64,000 bases of DNA from CAWGQN01 sp963824885 (GCA_963824885.1 CAWGQN010000004.1:124001-188000); one strand, 5' to 3'. Shown: positions 7,670-16,559, counted from the first letter of the stretch. The notes: generated by a model not told the origin, from the letters alone. Translations and numbers: made by a program.

Positions 7670-8736
7670 ACACCGACTATCCGCTCGTTCTCGGGATCGA
7701 AACCTCGTGTGACGAAACGGGCGTCGGTATTGTGCGGGGTTCGACCGTCCTCGCGAACGCGATTGCCTCATCGATGGCGGAACACGCGCGCTTTGGGGGT
7801 GTGGTTCCCGAGGTCGCTGCCCGCGCGCATCTCGAGGCCCTCGGTCCTACATTGCACGCCGCATTCGCGGAGGCGGATGTCGCGCCGAGCGACATCGACG
7901 CGATCGCCGTCACGAGCGGACCGGGCCTCGCGGGTGCACTCATGGTCGGCGTCGGCGCTGCCAAGGCCCTCGCTGTGTCGCTTGATCGGCCACTTTACGC
8001 GGTCAATCACTTGATCGGGCATCTTGGAGCTGACCTCCTTGCCTCTCCCAATCTGGCAGAAACGCACGAGCCGCTCGCGGTGCCCACGGTTGCGTTGCTC
8101 GTCTCGGGTGGTCACACCTCGTTGCTTCTCGTGCGAGACGTGCTTTTTGACGTCGAGCTTCTCGGCGAAACGATGGACGACGCTGCGGGCGAAGCGTTCG
8201 ACAAAGTTGCGCGCGTTCTGGGGCTGTCGTATCCGGGCGGGCCAGAAATCGACCGAGCAGCGGTTGGCGGCAACGCGCAAGCGATACGGTTTCCGCGGGG
8301 TCTCACGCTGCCGAAAGACCTGGGCGCCCATCGGTATGACTTTTCGTTTTCCGGCGTGAAAACGTCGGTTGCCCGGTGGGTCGAAGCGCGCATTGATCGG
8401 GGCGAAGACGTGCCGGTCGCGGATGTCGCCGCGAGTTTTCGAGAGGCGGTTGCCGACGTGCTCATCTCGAAAGCGATCACTGCGTGCGCCAATTATTCTG
8501 TTCCGCGGTTGCTCCTCGGGGGAGGTGTTGCGGCGAACGCGCGAGTGCGCGAAGTTGCGTGTGAACGGTCGAGAGCCGCGGGAGTTGAGCTTCGAATTCC
8601 CCCGCTCTCACTGTGCACAGATAACGGCGCAATGATCGCGGGAGTCGGCGCGCGAATGGTGATCGCGCGCAGCGAACCATCCGGCCTCGATTTTGGGGCC
8701 GATTCGACGCTTCCCGTGACCGAACGACACGCGTAA
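7666..8736 (+). CDS. tsaD: tRNA N6-adenosine threonylcarbamoyltransferase TsaD
   Basis: Catalytic subunit that transfers the threonylcarbamoyl group to A37 of tRNA. 356 residues from GTG at 7666; the open frame upstream to 7399 lies inside rimI. Seen: LGIETSCDETGVGIV at the N terminus, the metal-binding histidines in NHLIGHLGADL (about 109-119), VSGGHTSLLLV, the YPGGPEID loop, and a C-terminal GGGVAANARVRE and CTDNGAMIA. It ends the tsaB-rimI-tsaD operon; the next gene is 167 bases away. Confidence 0.96.
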   Translation: MNTDYPLVLGIETSCDETGVGIVRGSTVLANAIASSMAEHARFGGVVPEVAARAHLEALGPTLHAAFAEADVAPSDIDAIAVTSGPGLAGALMVGVGAAKALAVSLDRPLYAVNHLIGHLGADLLASPNLAETHEPLAVPTVALLVSGGHTSLLLVRDVLFDVELLGETMDDAAGEAFDKVARVLGLSYPGGPEIDRAAVGGNAQAIRFPRGLTLPKDLGAHRYDFSFSGVKTSVARWVEARIDRGEDVPVADVAASFREAVADVLISKAITACANYSVPRLLLGGGVAANARVREVACERSRAAGVELRIPPLSLCTDNGAMIAGVGARMVIARSEPSGLDFGADSTLPVTERHA

Positions 8737-8903
8737 TTTAGCGGAAATAGCCGCATCATTCGGTGGCCCACGTGACTCGCGGTCGCAGTTCGATTCGTTG
8801 ACACTCGGAGCCAACCGGGGGAGAATAGTAATGCTTGTTCAGTAAGTATTCAGGAAAATGTGCGTGTCCGATTGGCGGTGCGCAGAACTCGAAGGAGGAC
8901 CCC

Positions 8904-9338
8904 GTGTCCGACCCTAATTTTCCGTCGTCGCCCGATAACCCGCAACAACCACCGTCACAACCTCAGCCTGCGCAATCGGCACCGAGTCAGCCCGTCAATG
9001 CGTCGAACGCTTCTGCCTCGAATGGTGACGCACCGCCGCGCGCATGGTCGTCGGCTCCCCAGGATGATTCCAAGACGCTCAGCATTGTCGGAATGATTTT
9101 GGGAATCGTCGGCGTCATGCTGGCAGCAGCATGGGGTGCCGGAATTCCGTTCGCGATTGCGGCAATCGTGCTCGGCTACCTCGGTCGCACGCGCGAACCG
9201 GGAGCGCGAGGGTTCTGGCTCACCGCTCTGATTACGGGGTGGGTGGGACTCGTGCTTGGCATCGTACTTCTTATCTTGTACATTGTGTTCTTTGCGACGT
9301 TTGTCAACTCGATTCCCACGTATCACAATCAGTACTGA
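8904..9338 (+). CDS. DUF4190-type membrane protein
   Basis: 144-residue membrane protein of unknown function. GTG at 8904 follows AAGGAGG with ideal spacing; the frame is open from 8835 but lacks a ribosome site there. An N-terminal Pro/Gln/Ser-rich cytoplasmic tail (about 1-55) precedes two hydrophobic blocks (about 62-95 and 110-135) containing the SIVGMILGIVGV and GFWLTALITGWVGL repeats typical of DUF4190. It stands alone after tsaD and converges on the next gene. Confidence 0.8.
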   Translation: MSDPNFPSSPDNPQQPPSQPQPAQSAPSQPVNASNASASNGDAPPRAWSSAPQDDSKTLSIVGMILGIVGVMLAAAWGAGIPFAIAAIVLGYLGRTREPGARGFWLTALITGWVGLVLGIVLLILYIVFFATFVNSIPTYHNQY

Positions 9339-9355
9339 CACGTCGTTCCGGAGTG

Positions 9356-9390
9356 GGAGTGGACTCGCCCGAGCAGCGGGTCCACTCCCA
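9356..9390. terminator. Probable bidirectional terminator hairpin
   Basis: GGGAGTGGAC at 9356-9365 pairs perfectly with GTCCACTCCC at 9381-9390 around a 15-base loop. It sits between two convergent stop codons (9338 and 9394). There is no T-tract, so the call rests on the 10-bp stem and the position. Confidence 0.55.
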
Positions 9391-9393
9391 TGA

Positions 9394-10431
9394 TCAACAG
9401 CGTGCTGCGAGCGCGATTTCAGCGTCCGTGCTGACGAAGTCGTAGGCCGATTGTCCAGACGCGTCCCGATCAGGCGCGCCGTGCGAGATCGCGAAGGCGG
9501 TTGCGAATCGTTCTGCCGGGTTGTCGTTCGAGGACCGTTGGCTGAAGGCGGGGTTGTCGGCGATTTCCGGGCACCTTTGATTCGCTCCGTGCCCGGCCTC
9601 GTGCATCGCGACCGATGTTGCTTGCGGCTTATCACCGAAATCGGTCGCAATGCTGTCCGATAATCTGGCCGTCACCATGGCCGTCTTATCGTATTTATTG
9701 AACCAGGTCACGCCCGACCACCCGCTCGAGGCCGGATTACCCCATTCGACCGTCACCGGGAGGCCATAATCGAGTGCTTTGATGCACGCGATTGCGCCCT
9801 CGGCTCCTCGCCCGCTCAAGCAGATTGCGGTCGCATCCTTACCCGTCGGGTCGACCGGTGTCGCGGGACTTCCCGGCGAGCTGACATGAGGAGCAGCTTT
9901 CTTTGCTGCGGCCGCAGCAGCTGCCGCAGCAGCATCGGCTTTTCTCTTCGCCTCGGCGGCGTCGAAAGCCGCGGCTTGATCGTTTGCAGTCTTTTTCGCG
10001 TTCGAGAGCTCGTCTTTGTGCGTCGCAACCAATTTGGTCACGCTCGCGTACGCGACACTGAGTTCGTGTGCCCCGTCGAGTGATGCGACGCGTGCTAGAG
10101 CGACCGGACCCGCGTTCTTGGCAGATTCGATTGCGGTCTGGAGCATTGACCGTGAGTCGTCCGTCGCGCGACCAGACGTGGAATCGACGGTCGCTTGCGC
10201 TTCCGAAACCGCTTGATCGATGCTGTTAAAAGTCGACTCGATCGCAGAATGCAGCGAATTCGCCGATTGCGCTTCCCACCGATTTTCGGACACGGCCTGA
10301 GTGCGAAGCAAGCGAGCCCGTTCTGAGTCGACTGTTTCTCGATATATGACACCGACAATGATGACGGCGGCCGAAAGCGCGGCGGCGGTGACGATGAATA
10401 AGGCTGCAAGTTTGGAACGGTGTCGGGTCAT
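9394..10431 (-). CDS. Membrane-anchored protein with HEAGH motif, putative zinc metalloprotease-like
   Basis: 345 residues. An N-terminal membrane anchor (about 9-29) precedes a long Ala/Ser/Glu-rich, probably coiled-coil stalk (about 30-190, including an Ala/Lys run near 165-180), then a compact C-terminal domain. That domain has paired cysteines (ICLSGRGAEGAIACIKALDYG) and SVAMHEAGHGANQRC at about 273-287, an HExxH zinc-binding motif. A Glu in NPAERFATAFA about 28 residues later could be the third ligand. HExxH plus a downstream Glu is the gluzincin pattern, but I do not recognise the family and activity is inference. It converges on the DUF4190 gene. Coiled stalk plus exposed domain suggests action at the cell envelope. 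Confidence 0.7.
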   Translation of the reverse strand: MTRHRSKLAALFIVTAAALSAAVIIVGVIYRETVDSERARLLRTQAVSENRWEAQSANSLHSAIESTFNSIDQAVSEAQATVDSTSGRATDDSRSMLQTAIESAKNAGPVALARVASLDGAHELSVAYASVTKLVATHKDELSNAKKTANDQAAAFDAAEAKRKADAAAAAAAAAAKKAAPHVSSPGSPATPVDPTGKDATAICLSGRGAEGAIACIKALDYGLPVTVEWGNPASSGWSGVTWFNKYDKTAMVTARLSDSIATDFGDKPQATSVAMHEAGHGANQRCPEIADNPAFSQRSSNDNPAERFATAFAISHGAPDRDASGQSAYDFVSTDAEIALAARC

Positions 10432-10610
10432 TTCCCATTATTCTCGTTTTAGATTCCGAAGCGAGAGACGATGGGATGCTCGCTTCAGGGTGCTAGGCGA
10501 TCAATATCCGTGGTTCGGTGCGCGTACAACACGACGGCGCGTCGCAAACGAACACCGTCAGTACAGTACACGGGCTTACATGACAGTTTTCTGAAGAATT
10601 CCGAAACGCT

Positions 10611-11813
10611 CTAGATGCGTTCTACCACGAGGGCTGCGTGCCGGTCGGCAATTCTCGTAATAATAAGAGTCGCTTCGTTGGGGCCGCGCAACGACAGCTG
10701 TTTGCGCAGTTCGGCCGGATCGACGTCGGCGCCGCGTTTCTTGATTTCGAGGGTGCCAACGCCCCGTTCTCGCAAGTGTGAACTGAGCGTTCGAATATTG
10801 AATGCGAGCGACTCGAGCACGCGAAATCGAGTTGCAAATGGTGTGTCGGTGGCTCGGTCCGAGGTGAAATAGGCGATTGATTGACTGACCATGCGGCCAG
10901 AAACGCTGCGCACAAGGTCTCCAACGAGTTGAGCACGAATAATTGCGCCGTGAGGTTCGTAGAGATATTCCCCGAGCGTCCCAACGGGTTCGTCGGGACT
11001 TTCGCCCGTACCCGTGAGTTCGGCTGTCGAGTCACGGCCTAAAATGAGCGCCGACCGGCGGATTCCCGGTCGCGAGAGTGCGCCGAACCACAAGCCCAAT
11101 TCGACGACCTGGTTGTCGACCGACACCCACTGCGCCTCGGCGTTCGCGGGAATGTGGCGTCGATTAAGACCCGGGCCAAGCTTGATGCCCACGGGCATGC
11201 GCTCGGCGAGGGCCAGCGCCCAATCGAGGGGTGGGGAATATTCGCCGGGGTCGGTGAGGCGTTGAGTATCGGTGTGACCAATCGTACGTCGGGCCGGATC
11301 AATGTACGCCGCGTCAAATGGCGAGAGATCGAGCTCAGTTGCATCGTCATTGATGACGGTCGCACCGGACTCGCCGTCGGAGGGAAACGCCGCGAGGTTG
11401 TACGCGGCGACGGCCGCGGTCACTTCGTCGCGTTCGACCGCCGTGACCGCGAGACCAAGCCCCGCGAACGCCATTGCGTCGCCGCCAATTCCACAACCAA
11501 GGTCAACGACCGAGTGAAATCCGGCACTCTCATATCGGCCCGCATGAAGTGCGGCAACTCGTAATCGAGTGGCTTGTTCGAGGCCGGCTTCGGTGAAGAG
11601 CATGCGATCAGCGAAATCGTCAAACTTGCCGTGCGCCTTCGCGCGGAGTTTTGTTTGGCTCAGCACGGTGGCCACGAGGCCCGGTTCGTAACCGCGTTTT
11701 CGAAGGGACGTTACCGTTCGCACAATGTCCGCGGCAGATTCGTACGGCGGGATCGAGTCGAGCAGTCGAAGGCTTTCGGGGGACAACAAGCCGACGAGTT
11801 CGGACCTCTCCAT
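10611..11813 (-). CDS. Class I SAM-dependent methyltransferase with THUMP-like domain
   Basis: A conserved actinobacterial protein of about 400 residues. Helical N terminus, then a Rossmann methyltransferase core with motif I VVDLGCGIGGDAMAFAGLG, an acidic loop AVERDE, and AYIDPARR in the motif IV position. The C-terminal THUMP-like domain ends TLIITRIADRHAALVVERI. RNA is the likely substrate, but the target is unknown. ATG at 11813 is preferred; the open frame continues to a GTG at 11837 inside a CIRCE operator. No ribosome site is visible. It is divergent from groES, and the upstream CIRCE element lies only 18 bases from its start, so HrcA could also control this gene (inference). Confidence 0.83.
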   Translation of the reverse strand: MERSELVGLLSPESLRLLDSIPPYESAADIVRTVTSLRKRGYEPGLVATVLSQTKLRAKAHGKFDDFADRMLFTEAGLEQATRLRVAALHAGRYESAGFHSVVDLGCGIGGDAMAFAGLGLAVTAVERDEVTAAVAAYNLAAFPSDGESGATVINDDATELDLSPFDAAYIDPARRTIGHTDTQRLTDPGEYSPPLDWALALAERMPVGIKLGPGLNRRHIPANAEAQWVSVDNQVVELGLWFGALSRPGIRRSALILGRDSTAELTGTGESPDEPVGTLGEYLYEPHGAIIRAQLVGDLVRSVSGRMVSQSIAYFTSDRATDTPFATRFRVLESLAFNIRTLSSHLRERGVGTLEIKKRGADVDPAELRKQLSLRGPNEATLIITRIADRHAALVVERI

Positions 11814-11830
11814 GACCCCACGGTAACGCA

Positions 11831-11857
11831 TTGGCACTCACGTTGCGCGAGTGCCAA
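11831..11857. promoter_or_regulatory. CIRCE operator, distal copy
   Basis: TTGGCACTC at 11831-11839, 9-base spacer, and exact complement GAGTGCCAA at 11849-11857. It matches the 9-9-9 architecture of the HrcA-binding CIRCE element with a symmetric change in both arms (TTG/CAA instead of TTA/TAA). It overlaps the -35 region of groES and the upstream edge of the methyltransferase gene. Confidence 0.85.
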
Positions 11858-11872
11858 TGCACCCTCTAAACT
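11843..11872 (+). promoter_or_regulatory. groES promoter
   Basis: TTGCGC at 11843-11848 and TAAACT at 11867-11872 are separated by 18 bases. Transcription would start near 11879, placing the -35 inside the distal CIRCE and the start site at the proximal CIRCE, so HrcA would block it twice. Assignment by position and consensus only. Confidence 0.5.
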
Positions 11873-11876
11873 CGAC

Positions 11877-11903
11877 TTAGCACTCTCGGTGAGAGTGTGC
11901 TAA
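11877..11903. promoter_or_regulatory. CIRCE operator, proximal copy
   Basis: TTAGCACTC at 11877-11885, 9-base spacer, GTGTGCTAA at 11895-11903. The left arm is the exact CIRCE consensus and the right arm has one mismatch. It sits 37 bases before groES. Two operators predict strong heat-inducible, HrcA-dependent regulation. Confidence 0.88.
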
Positions 11904-11940
11904 TTACGTCTTTTTAATCGATTCAAGAAAGAGGTCAACC

Positions 11941-12237
11941 GTGTCGGTCTCCATCAAGCCGCTCGAGGATCGCATCGTCATCAAGCAGGTCGAAGCAGAA
12001 CAGACCACCGCAAGTGGTCTGGTTATTCCTGACACTGCAAAAGAGAAGCCGCAAGAAGGAACAGTCATTGCGGTCGGTCCCGGTCGTATTGACGATAACG
12101 GCAATCGCGTGCCACTCGACGTAAAAGACGGTGACGCGGTTATCTACTCAAAGTACGGCGGAACCGAGATCAAGTTTGACGGCGTCGAGTATGTCATTCT
12201 TTCAGCTCGCGACGTTTTGGCAAAAGTCGAGCGCTAG
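11941..12237 (+). CDS. groES: Co-chaperonin GroES
   Basis: Heptameric lid of the GroEL folding chamber. 98 residues from GTG at 11941, preceded by AAGAGG. Seen: SIKPLEDRIVIKQ at the N terminus, the mobile loop TTASGLVIPDTAKEKPQEG that contacts GroEL, and YSKYGGTEIKFDGVEYVILSARDVLA. No groEL follows; the next gene is an ABC binding protein behind two terminators, so groEL is encoded elsewhere, as in many actinobacteria. Confidence 0.97.
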   Translation: MSVSIKPLEDRIVIKQVEAEQTTASGLVIPDTAKEKPQEGTVIAVGPGRIDDNGNRVPLDVKDGDAVIYSKYGGTEIKFDGVEYVILSARDVLAKVER

Positions 12238-12246
12238 TCGTGAACA

Positions 12247-12302
12247 ACCGGCTCGCCGGTTTTTCTTCAGGCCCGGGCCTTAGTCCGGGCCTGACGTTTT
12301 TC
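12247..12302 (+). terminator. Tandem intrinsic terminators of groES
   Basis: Two hairpins in succession: ACCGG/CCGGT at 12247-12260 followed by TTTT, then an 8-bp GC stem AGGCCCGG (12269-12276) pairing with CCGGGCCT (12285-12292) followed shortly by a T-run at 12297-12301. Both lie within 65 bases of the groES stop. Confidence 0.85.
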
Positions 12303-12512
12303 TCGAGCGAATACGTTCCCTCGTGAACCCTTCGTCGTCTTCGGGCCGCGGCGCACGGCGAGCCACGTCCTTAACATGTTCGAAACGATGTGGAATTACT
12401 GTCGCATCATTCGCGTTTCATTCTCTCGAGGGACTGAAATGTGAATGAGCGTGCAGAGAGAAACAAGTAGAGAGAAATAATCTGTCCCGAAGCATCTTTC
12501 GAAGGAGTAGCG

Positions 12513-13786
12513 ATGAACGACAACTCTGGTGCAACTGGTTCCCCCCGTTCCCGTCGTCGAAACGCCGCGATTGGCATCGTAGCGGTCCTCGGTGCGTCGG
12601 CACTCGTCTTGAGCGGTTGCGCGAGTGGTTCACAATCGCAAGGCGGCACTCTCACGCTCAACATTGGCACGCTTCTTCCGCAGACGGGGTCCCTTGCAGA
12701 CTTTGGTCCGGCCGCGATTGAAGCCACCAATCTCGCGGTCGCCGACATCAATGCGGCGAACCAGGGTATTAACGTCTCTGTCATTCAAAAAGACTCGGGT
12801 GACACGAGCACCGATATTGCCACGCAATCGGTCACGAGCCTCCTCGCCAGTAACGTGAACGCGATCATTGGAGCCGAATCGTCGAGTGTGAGCAAAAACG
12901 TTATCGATCAGATTGTGAAAGCGGGCGTAGTTCAAATTTCTCCAGCGAACACGTCGCCTGAATTTTCTACGTATCCCTCAAACGGTTTCTATTTTCGCAC
13001 TGCTCCCAGTGATGTGCTGCAGGGGCGCGTGCTCGGGAACAAAATCGCCAAGGATGGAGTGACCAAACTTGCCATCGTCTACCAGAATGACACGTATGGG
13101 CAGGGATTGAACACCTCGGTCGCGAAAGATTTTGCCGATAACGGCGGAGAGGTGGTGTCCCAGGTACCCTTCGATCCAAAAGCGACGAACTTTGCCGCCG
13201 AAGTTGACGGCGCCCTCGCATCTAATCCCGACGCTGTGCTTGTGATTTCATTTGAGCAGGTCAAACGAATCGTTCCCGAGTTAAGAAACGCAATTTTGAT
13301 TTTGGGAAGTTCTACGGAACCGACGGCAACTACGGCGTGATTGACGCGAGCTACACAAATGTCGATATTGCCGGTGCTCAGTTCACGAATCCCGGGGTGC
13401 AGTCAACGTCCGAATTTAAAGCGCGTTTAGACGCTCAAGTGGCCAAAGACGGGGCTGCGCCAATCAAGGTAGACACGTATGCTGCCGAAACATATGACGC
13501 GGTCGTATTGTTGGCGCTCGCAGCACTTCAGGGCAAAGGTGTTGATGGTGCAACGTTGAAGAATAACCTTCGGTCGGTCTCCGAAGGGGGAACGAAGGCG
13601 ACCGATTTTGTCGCGGCAGCAAAGCTCATTAAAGAGGGCAAAGATGTCGATTACGATGGTCTATCCGGGCCAATCAATTTCGATTCGCACGGTGACACGA
13701 CGCAAGCAAACATTTCGATCTACAAGTACGGGCCGGGAAACACGACGGTATTCGAGTCGTCGGAATTTGCCGAACTCCCTCATTAA
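12513..13786 (+). pseudogene. Branched-chain-type ABC substrate-binding lipoprotein A, frameshifted
   Basis: First of three tandem paralogous binding proteins (Leu/Ile/Val, periplasmic-binding type 1 fold). ATG at 12513 follows GAAGGAG. A signal peptide ends in lipobox LSGC (Cys near 33), then mature LNIGTLLPQTGSLADFGPA and a SNVNAIIGAESSSVSKNVID block. The frame breaks near 13281-13290 (GTTAAGAAACG): upstream reads SFEQVKRIVPEL and then nonsense to a stop at 13340, while the -1 frame continues KRNFDFGKFYGTDGNYGVID to the stop at 13786. Adding one base, for example an A in the AA run, restores a 424-residue protein collinear with B (428) and C (427). It is either a genuine null allele or a sequencing indel. 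The substrate is unknown. Confidence 0.82.
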
Positions 13787-13836
13787 AAAGTGGGACGGCC
13801 GTTGTCCCGACACCGCCGAATGAGGAGCGCCAAACA

Positions 13837-15123
13837 TTGAGAGACGTTTCAGGGGCACCCGGTTTTCGTCGTTCTCCGGGCCGTCGAGCACTCTTTGGCG
13901 CCGTTGTCGTTGTTGGAGCGACGACCTTCGCGCTCACCGGCTGTTCCGGTGGGACGAACTCGTCAATCAATGCCGATGGCACGCTCACTCTGAACCTCGG
14001 GAGCGTTTTGGCACAAACCGGCACCCTTTCGTCGCTCGGCCCGCCCGCAATTGCGGCCGCAAACCTTGCGGTTGCCGATATCGCGGCAGCGAACACAAAA
14101 CTGAGAGTCAATCTGATCCAGAAAGACTCGGGGGACACGAGCACGAATATTGCGTCGCAATCGGTGGCTGACTTGCTCTCGAAAAACGTATCGGCAATCA
14201 TTGGCGCCGAATCGTCGAGCGTGAGCAAGACGATCATCGACCAAATTGCGAAGGCGGGTGTTGTTCAAATTTCGCCGGCAAACACGTCTCCCGAGTTTTC
14301 TACGTATGATTCGAATCATTTCTATTGGCGCACAGCGCCATCAGACGTACTTCAGGGAACAGTGCACGGGCAGAAAATTTGCAAAGACGGCGTGACGAGT
14401 GTCGCGATCATCTACCAAAACGACTCGTACGGGCAAGGGCTGAAAGATAATATTGGGAAATCGTTTGCCGATTGCGGGGGAAAAGTGGCCGCCGAGGTCA
14501 GTTTTGACCCGAAATCGACAAACCTTTCGGCCGAAGTCGCCCAAGCAGTTGAGTCCAAAGCAGAAGCCATATCGGTGATTTCGTTCGATCAGATCAAGCA
14601 AATCGTGCCCGAGTTGGCGAAGCGCCGGTTCCCATTCTCCAAGCTGTACGGTGTCGACGGCAACTTCGACGTCATCAACTCGGACTATGTGAATGTAGAC
14701 ATCGCGGGGGCCCAATTTACTAATCCTGGCGCACAGCCGACCCCCGAATTCCGGGCGAGGCTCGATGCTCGCGTGGCCAACGACGGGTCACCTCCGCTGA
14801 AGTCCTACACGTACGCTCCCGAAACGTACGACGCGGTCATGCTGGTCGCCCTCGCGGCACTTCGCGGCAACGGTGCGAGCGGAGAGACGATCAAGAACAA
14901 TCTTCAGTCGGTGTCCGAAGGCGGAGGAACGAAGGCAACAACGTTCGAAGCGGCCGCGAAACTCATCGCTGCTGGAAGCGACGTCGATTACGATGGCCTC
15001 TCTGGACCGATTTCGTTCGCGTCGAACGGGGATCCTCAGCAAGCGTACATTTCGGTGTACCGGTACGAACCGGGCAATACAACGGCGTTCGAATCAGCAG
15101 AATTCGGCGACCTAAAAAGGTAG
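13837..15123 (+). CDS. Branched-chain-type ABC substrate-binding lipoprotein B
   Basis: Surface-anchored ligand receptor for a LIV-type ABC importer; 428 residues. The start is TTG at 13837, with GAGGAG 10 bases upstream. The signal peptide ends in lipobox LTGC. The mature part follows the family: LNLGSVLAQTGTLSSLGPPAIAA, NVSAIIGAESSSVSKTIIDQIAKAGVVQISPANTSPEFS, and later AGAQFTNPG and APETYDAVMLVALAA. It is intact and highly similar to copies A and C, with the same C-terminal motif YEPGNTTAFESAEFGDL. The spacer to A is 50 bases. The permease and ATPase genes are on the opposite strand from 16549 to 20717. Confidence 0.9.
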   Translation: MRDVSGAPGFRRSPGRRALFGAVVVVGATTFALTGCSGGTNSSINADGTLTLNLGSVLAQTGTLSSLGPPAIAAANLAVADIAAANTKLRVNLIQKDSGDTSTNIASQSVADLLSKNVSAIIGAESSSVSKTIIDQIAKAGVVQISPANTSPEFSTYDSNHFYWRTAPSDVLQGTVHGQKICKDGVTSVAIIYQNDSYGQGLKDNIGKSFADCGGKVAAEVSFDPKSTNLSAEVAQAVESKAEAISVISFDQIKQIVPELAKRRFPFSKLYGVDGNFDVINSDYVNVDIAGAQFTNPGAQPTPEFRARLDARVANDGSPPLKSYTYAPETYDAVMLVALAALRGNGASGETIKNNLQSVSEGGGTKATTFEAAAKLIAAGSDVDYDGLSGPISFASNGDPQQAYISVYRYEPGNTTAFESAEFGDLKR

Positions 15124-15275
15124 CGGTTGTTTTCGCCGGTGTGGGGCCGACGAACACCGCAACTCCACACCAGCGTCGTGCGGTTGCGGCCTCGTTGCGT
15201 GGTGGTCTAGCCTCGCCAGAGGCCGCGATTGTTGTCGCCCCGCCTAAACCCTGACGCTCGTGCGAGGGAGTAGCT

Positions 15276-16559
15276 GTGAGAGACCGTCTTCGCGTGGCTA
15301 TTTTTTCTCGCGTCCGACGACGTGCACGCGGTTTCGAGAGTCTGGCCGTTTGCGGCGCGATCACCGTGATTCTCAGCGGTTGTGCGAGCGGGGCGACCGT
15401 CTCGACGCACGATGGCGGCACTCTTAAGCTGCACATGGGCACCATTCTGGCTCAAACCGGAGCCGCGGCAACCCTCGGTCCGCCGGCAATTGCGGCCGCA
15501 AACCTCGCGGTTGCCGACATTAACGCGGCCAATGCGGGTATTCATATCGATCTGACTCAGAAAGACTCGGGCGACACGAGCACCAATATTGCGACGCAAT
15601 CGGCTACGAGCTTGTTGGCGAGCAACGTGACCGCGATTGTTGGAACAGAGCAATCGAGCGTGAGTAAGACGATTGTCGACCAAATTGCCAAGGCGGGAGT
15701 TGTTCAGATTTCCCCGGCTAACACGTCTCCCGAATTATCCACGCTCGATACGAATAATTTCTACTGGCGCACGACGCCATCCGATGTCTTGCAAGGTCGA
15801 GTGCTCGCACAACGGATCCTGAGAGACGGGCCTACGAGGGTGGCGATCTTGTGCCAAAATGATTCGTACGGACAGGGCTTGAAAGACAGCGTTTCCGACG
15901 AGATTGTCCACGGCGGGGGAGCAGTCTCGGCTGTGGTCAGTTTCGATCCGAAAGCTGCGAACTTTGCAGCCGACGTTGGCAAGGCTCTCGCCTCGAAACC
16001 CGATGCCCTCGTCGTGATTTCGTTCGATCAGATTAAGCAAATCGTTTCGGAATTGGCGAAGGTCGCATTCGACTTTAGAACGTTCTACGGGGTCGATGCC
16101 AATTTCGGCGTCATCGACGCTCAATTCACGAACGTCGACATTGCCGGGGCGCAATTCACGAATTCCGGAGTCCAACCGACACCCGAATTTGCGGCGCGCG
16201 TGATTGATCGAGCAGCACAAGACGGAATGCCGCCACCCAGGGTCTTGTCGTTCGCCGCCGAGACCTACGATGCGGTCGTTCTCGTTGCGCTCGCCGCGCT
16301 GCAAGGAAAGGGGGTCGATGGAATCACGCTAAAGAACAACCTTCAGTCAGTCTCGAGCGGGGGAACGAAGGCGATGACGTTCGACGAGGCCGCACAACTT
16401 ATCGCCGCAGGACAAGACGTCAACTATGACGGTCTCTCGGGACCCATTACGTTCGATTCGCACGGTGATCCCCAAGAGGCCTATATTTCGGTCTACCGAT
16501 ACGGCCCGGGCAATACGACCGTTTTCGAATCCGCGGAATTTGGCGACCTCAGGCGGTAA
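15276..16559 (+). CDS. Branched-chain-type ABC substrate-binding lipoprotein C
   Basis: Third tandem paralogue, 427 residues, from GTG at 15276 after GAGGGAG. Lipobox LSGC follows a short basic signal peptide. The whole mature domain aligns with A and B (QKDSGDTSTNIATQSATS, then SSVSKTIVDQIAKAGVVQI). Its stop overlaps the convergent livF stop by 11 bases. A small inverted repeat (15138-15144 with 15165-15171) lies in the 152-base gap before it. Divergence among the three copies is largest in the signal region and around the hinge, which may reflect different ligands (inference). Confidence 0.9.
   Translation: MRDRLRVAIFSRVRRRARGFESLAVCGAITVILSGCASGATVSTHDGGTLKLHMGTILAQTGAAATLGPPAIAAANLAVADINAANAGIHIDLTQKDSGDTSTNIATQSATSLLASNVTAIVGTEQSSVSKTIVDQIAKAGVVQISPANTSPELSTLDTNNFYWRTTPSDVLQGRVLAQRILRDGPTRVAILCQNDSYGQGLKDSVSDEIVHGGGAVSAVVSFDPKAANFAADVGKALASKPDALVVISFDQIKQIVSELAKVAFDFRTFYGVDANFGVIDAQFTNVDIAGAQFTNSGVQPTPEFAARVIDRAAQDGMPPPRVLSFAAETYDAVVLVALAALQGKGVDGITLKNNLQSVSSGGTKAMTFDEAAQLIAAGQDVNYDGLSGPITFDSHGDPQEAYISVYRYGPGNTTVFESAEFGDLRR

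Noticed and set aside
13281..13293. Programmed -1 frameshifting in the binding-protein gene
   Set aside because: No XXXYYYZ slippery heptamer in the reading frame, and the two intact paralogues need no shift.
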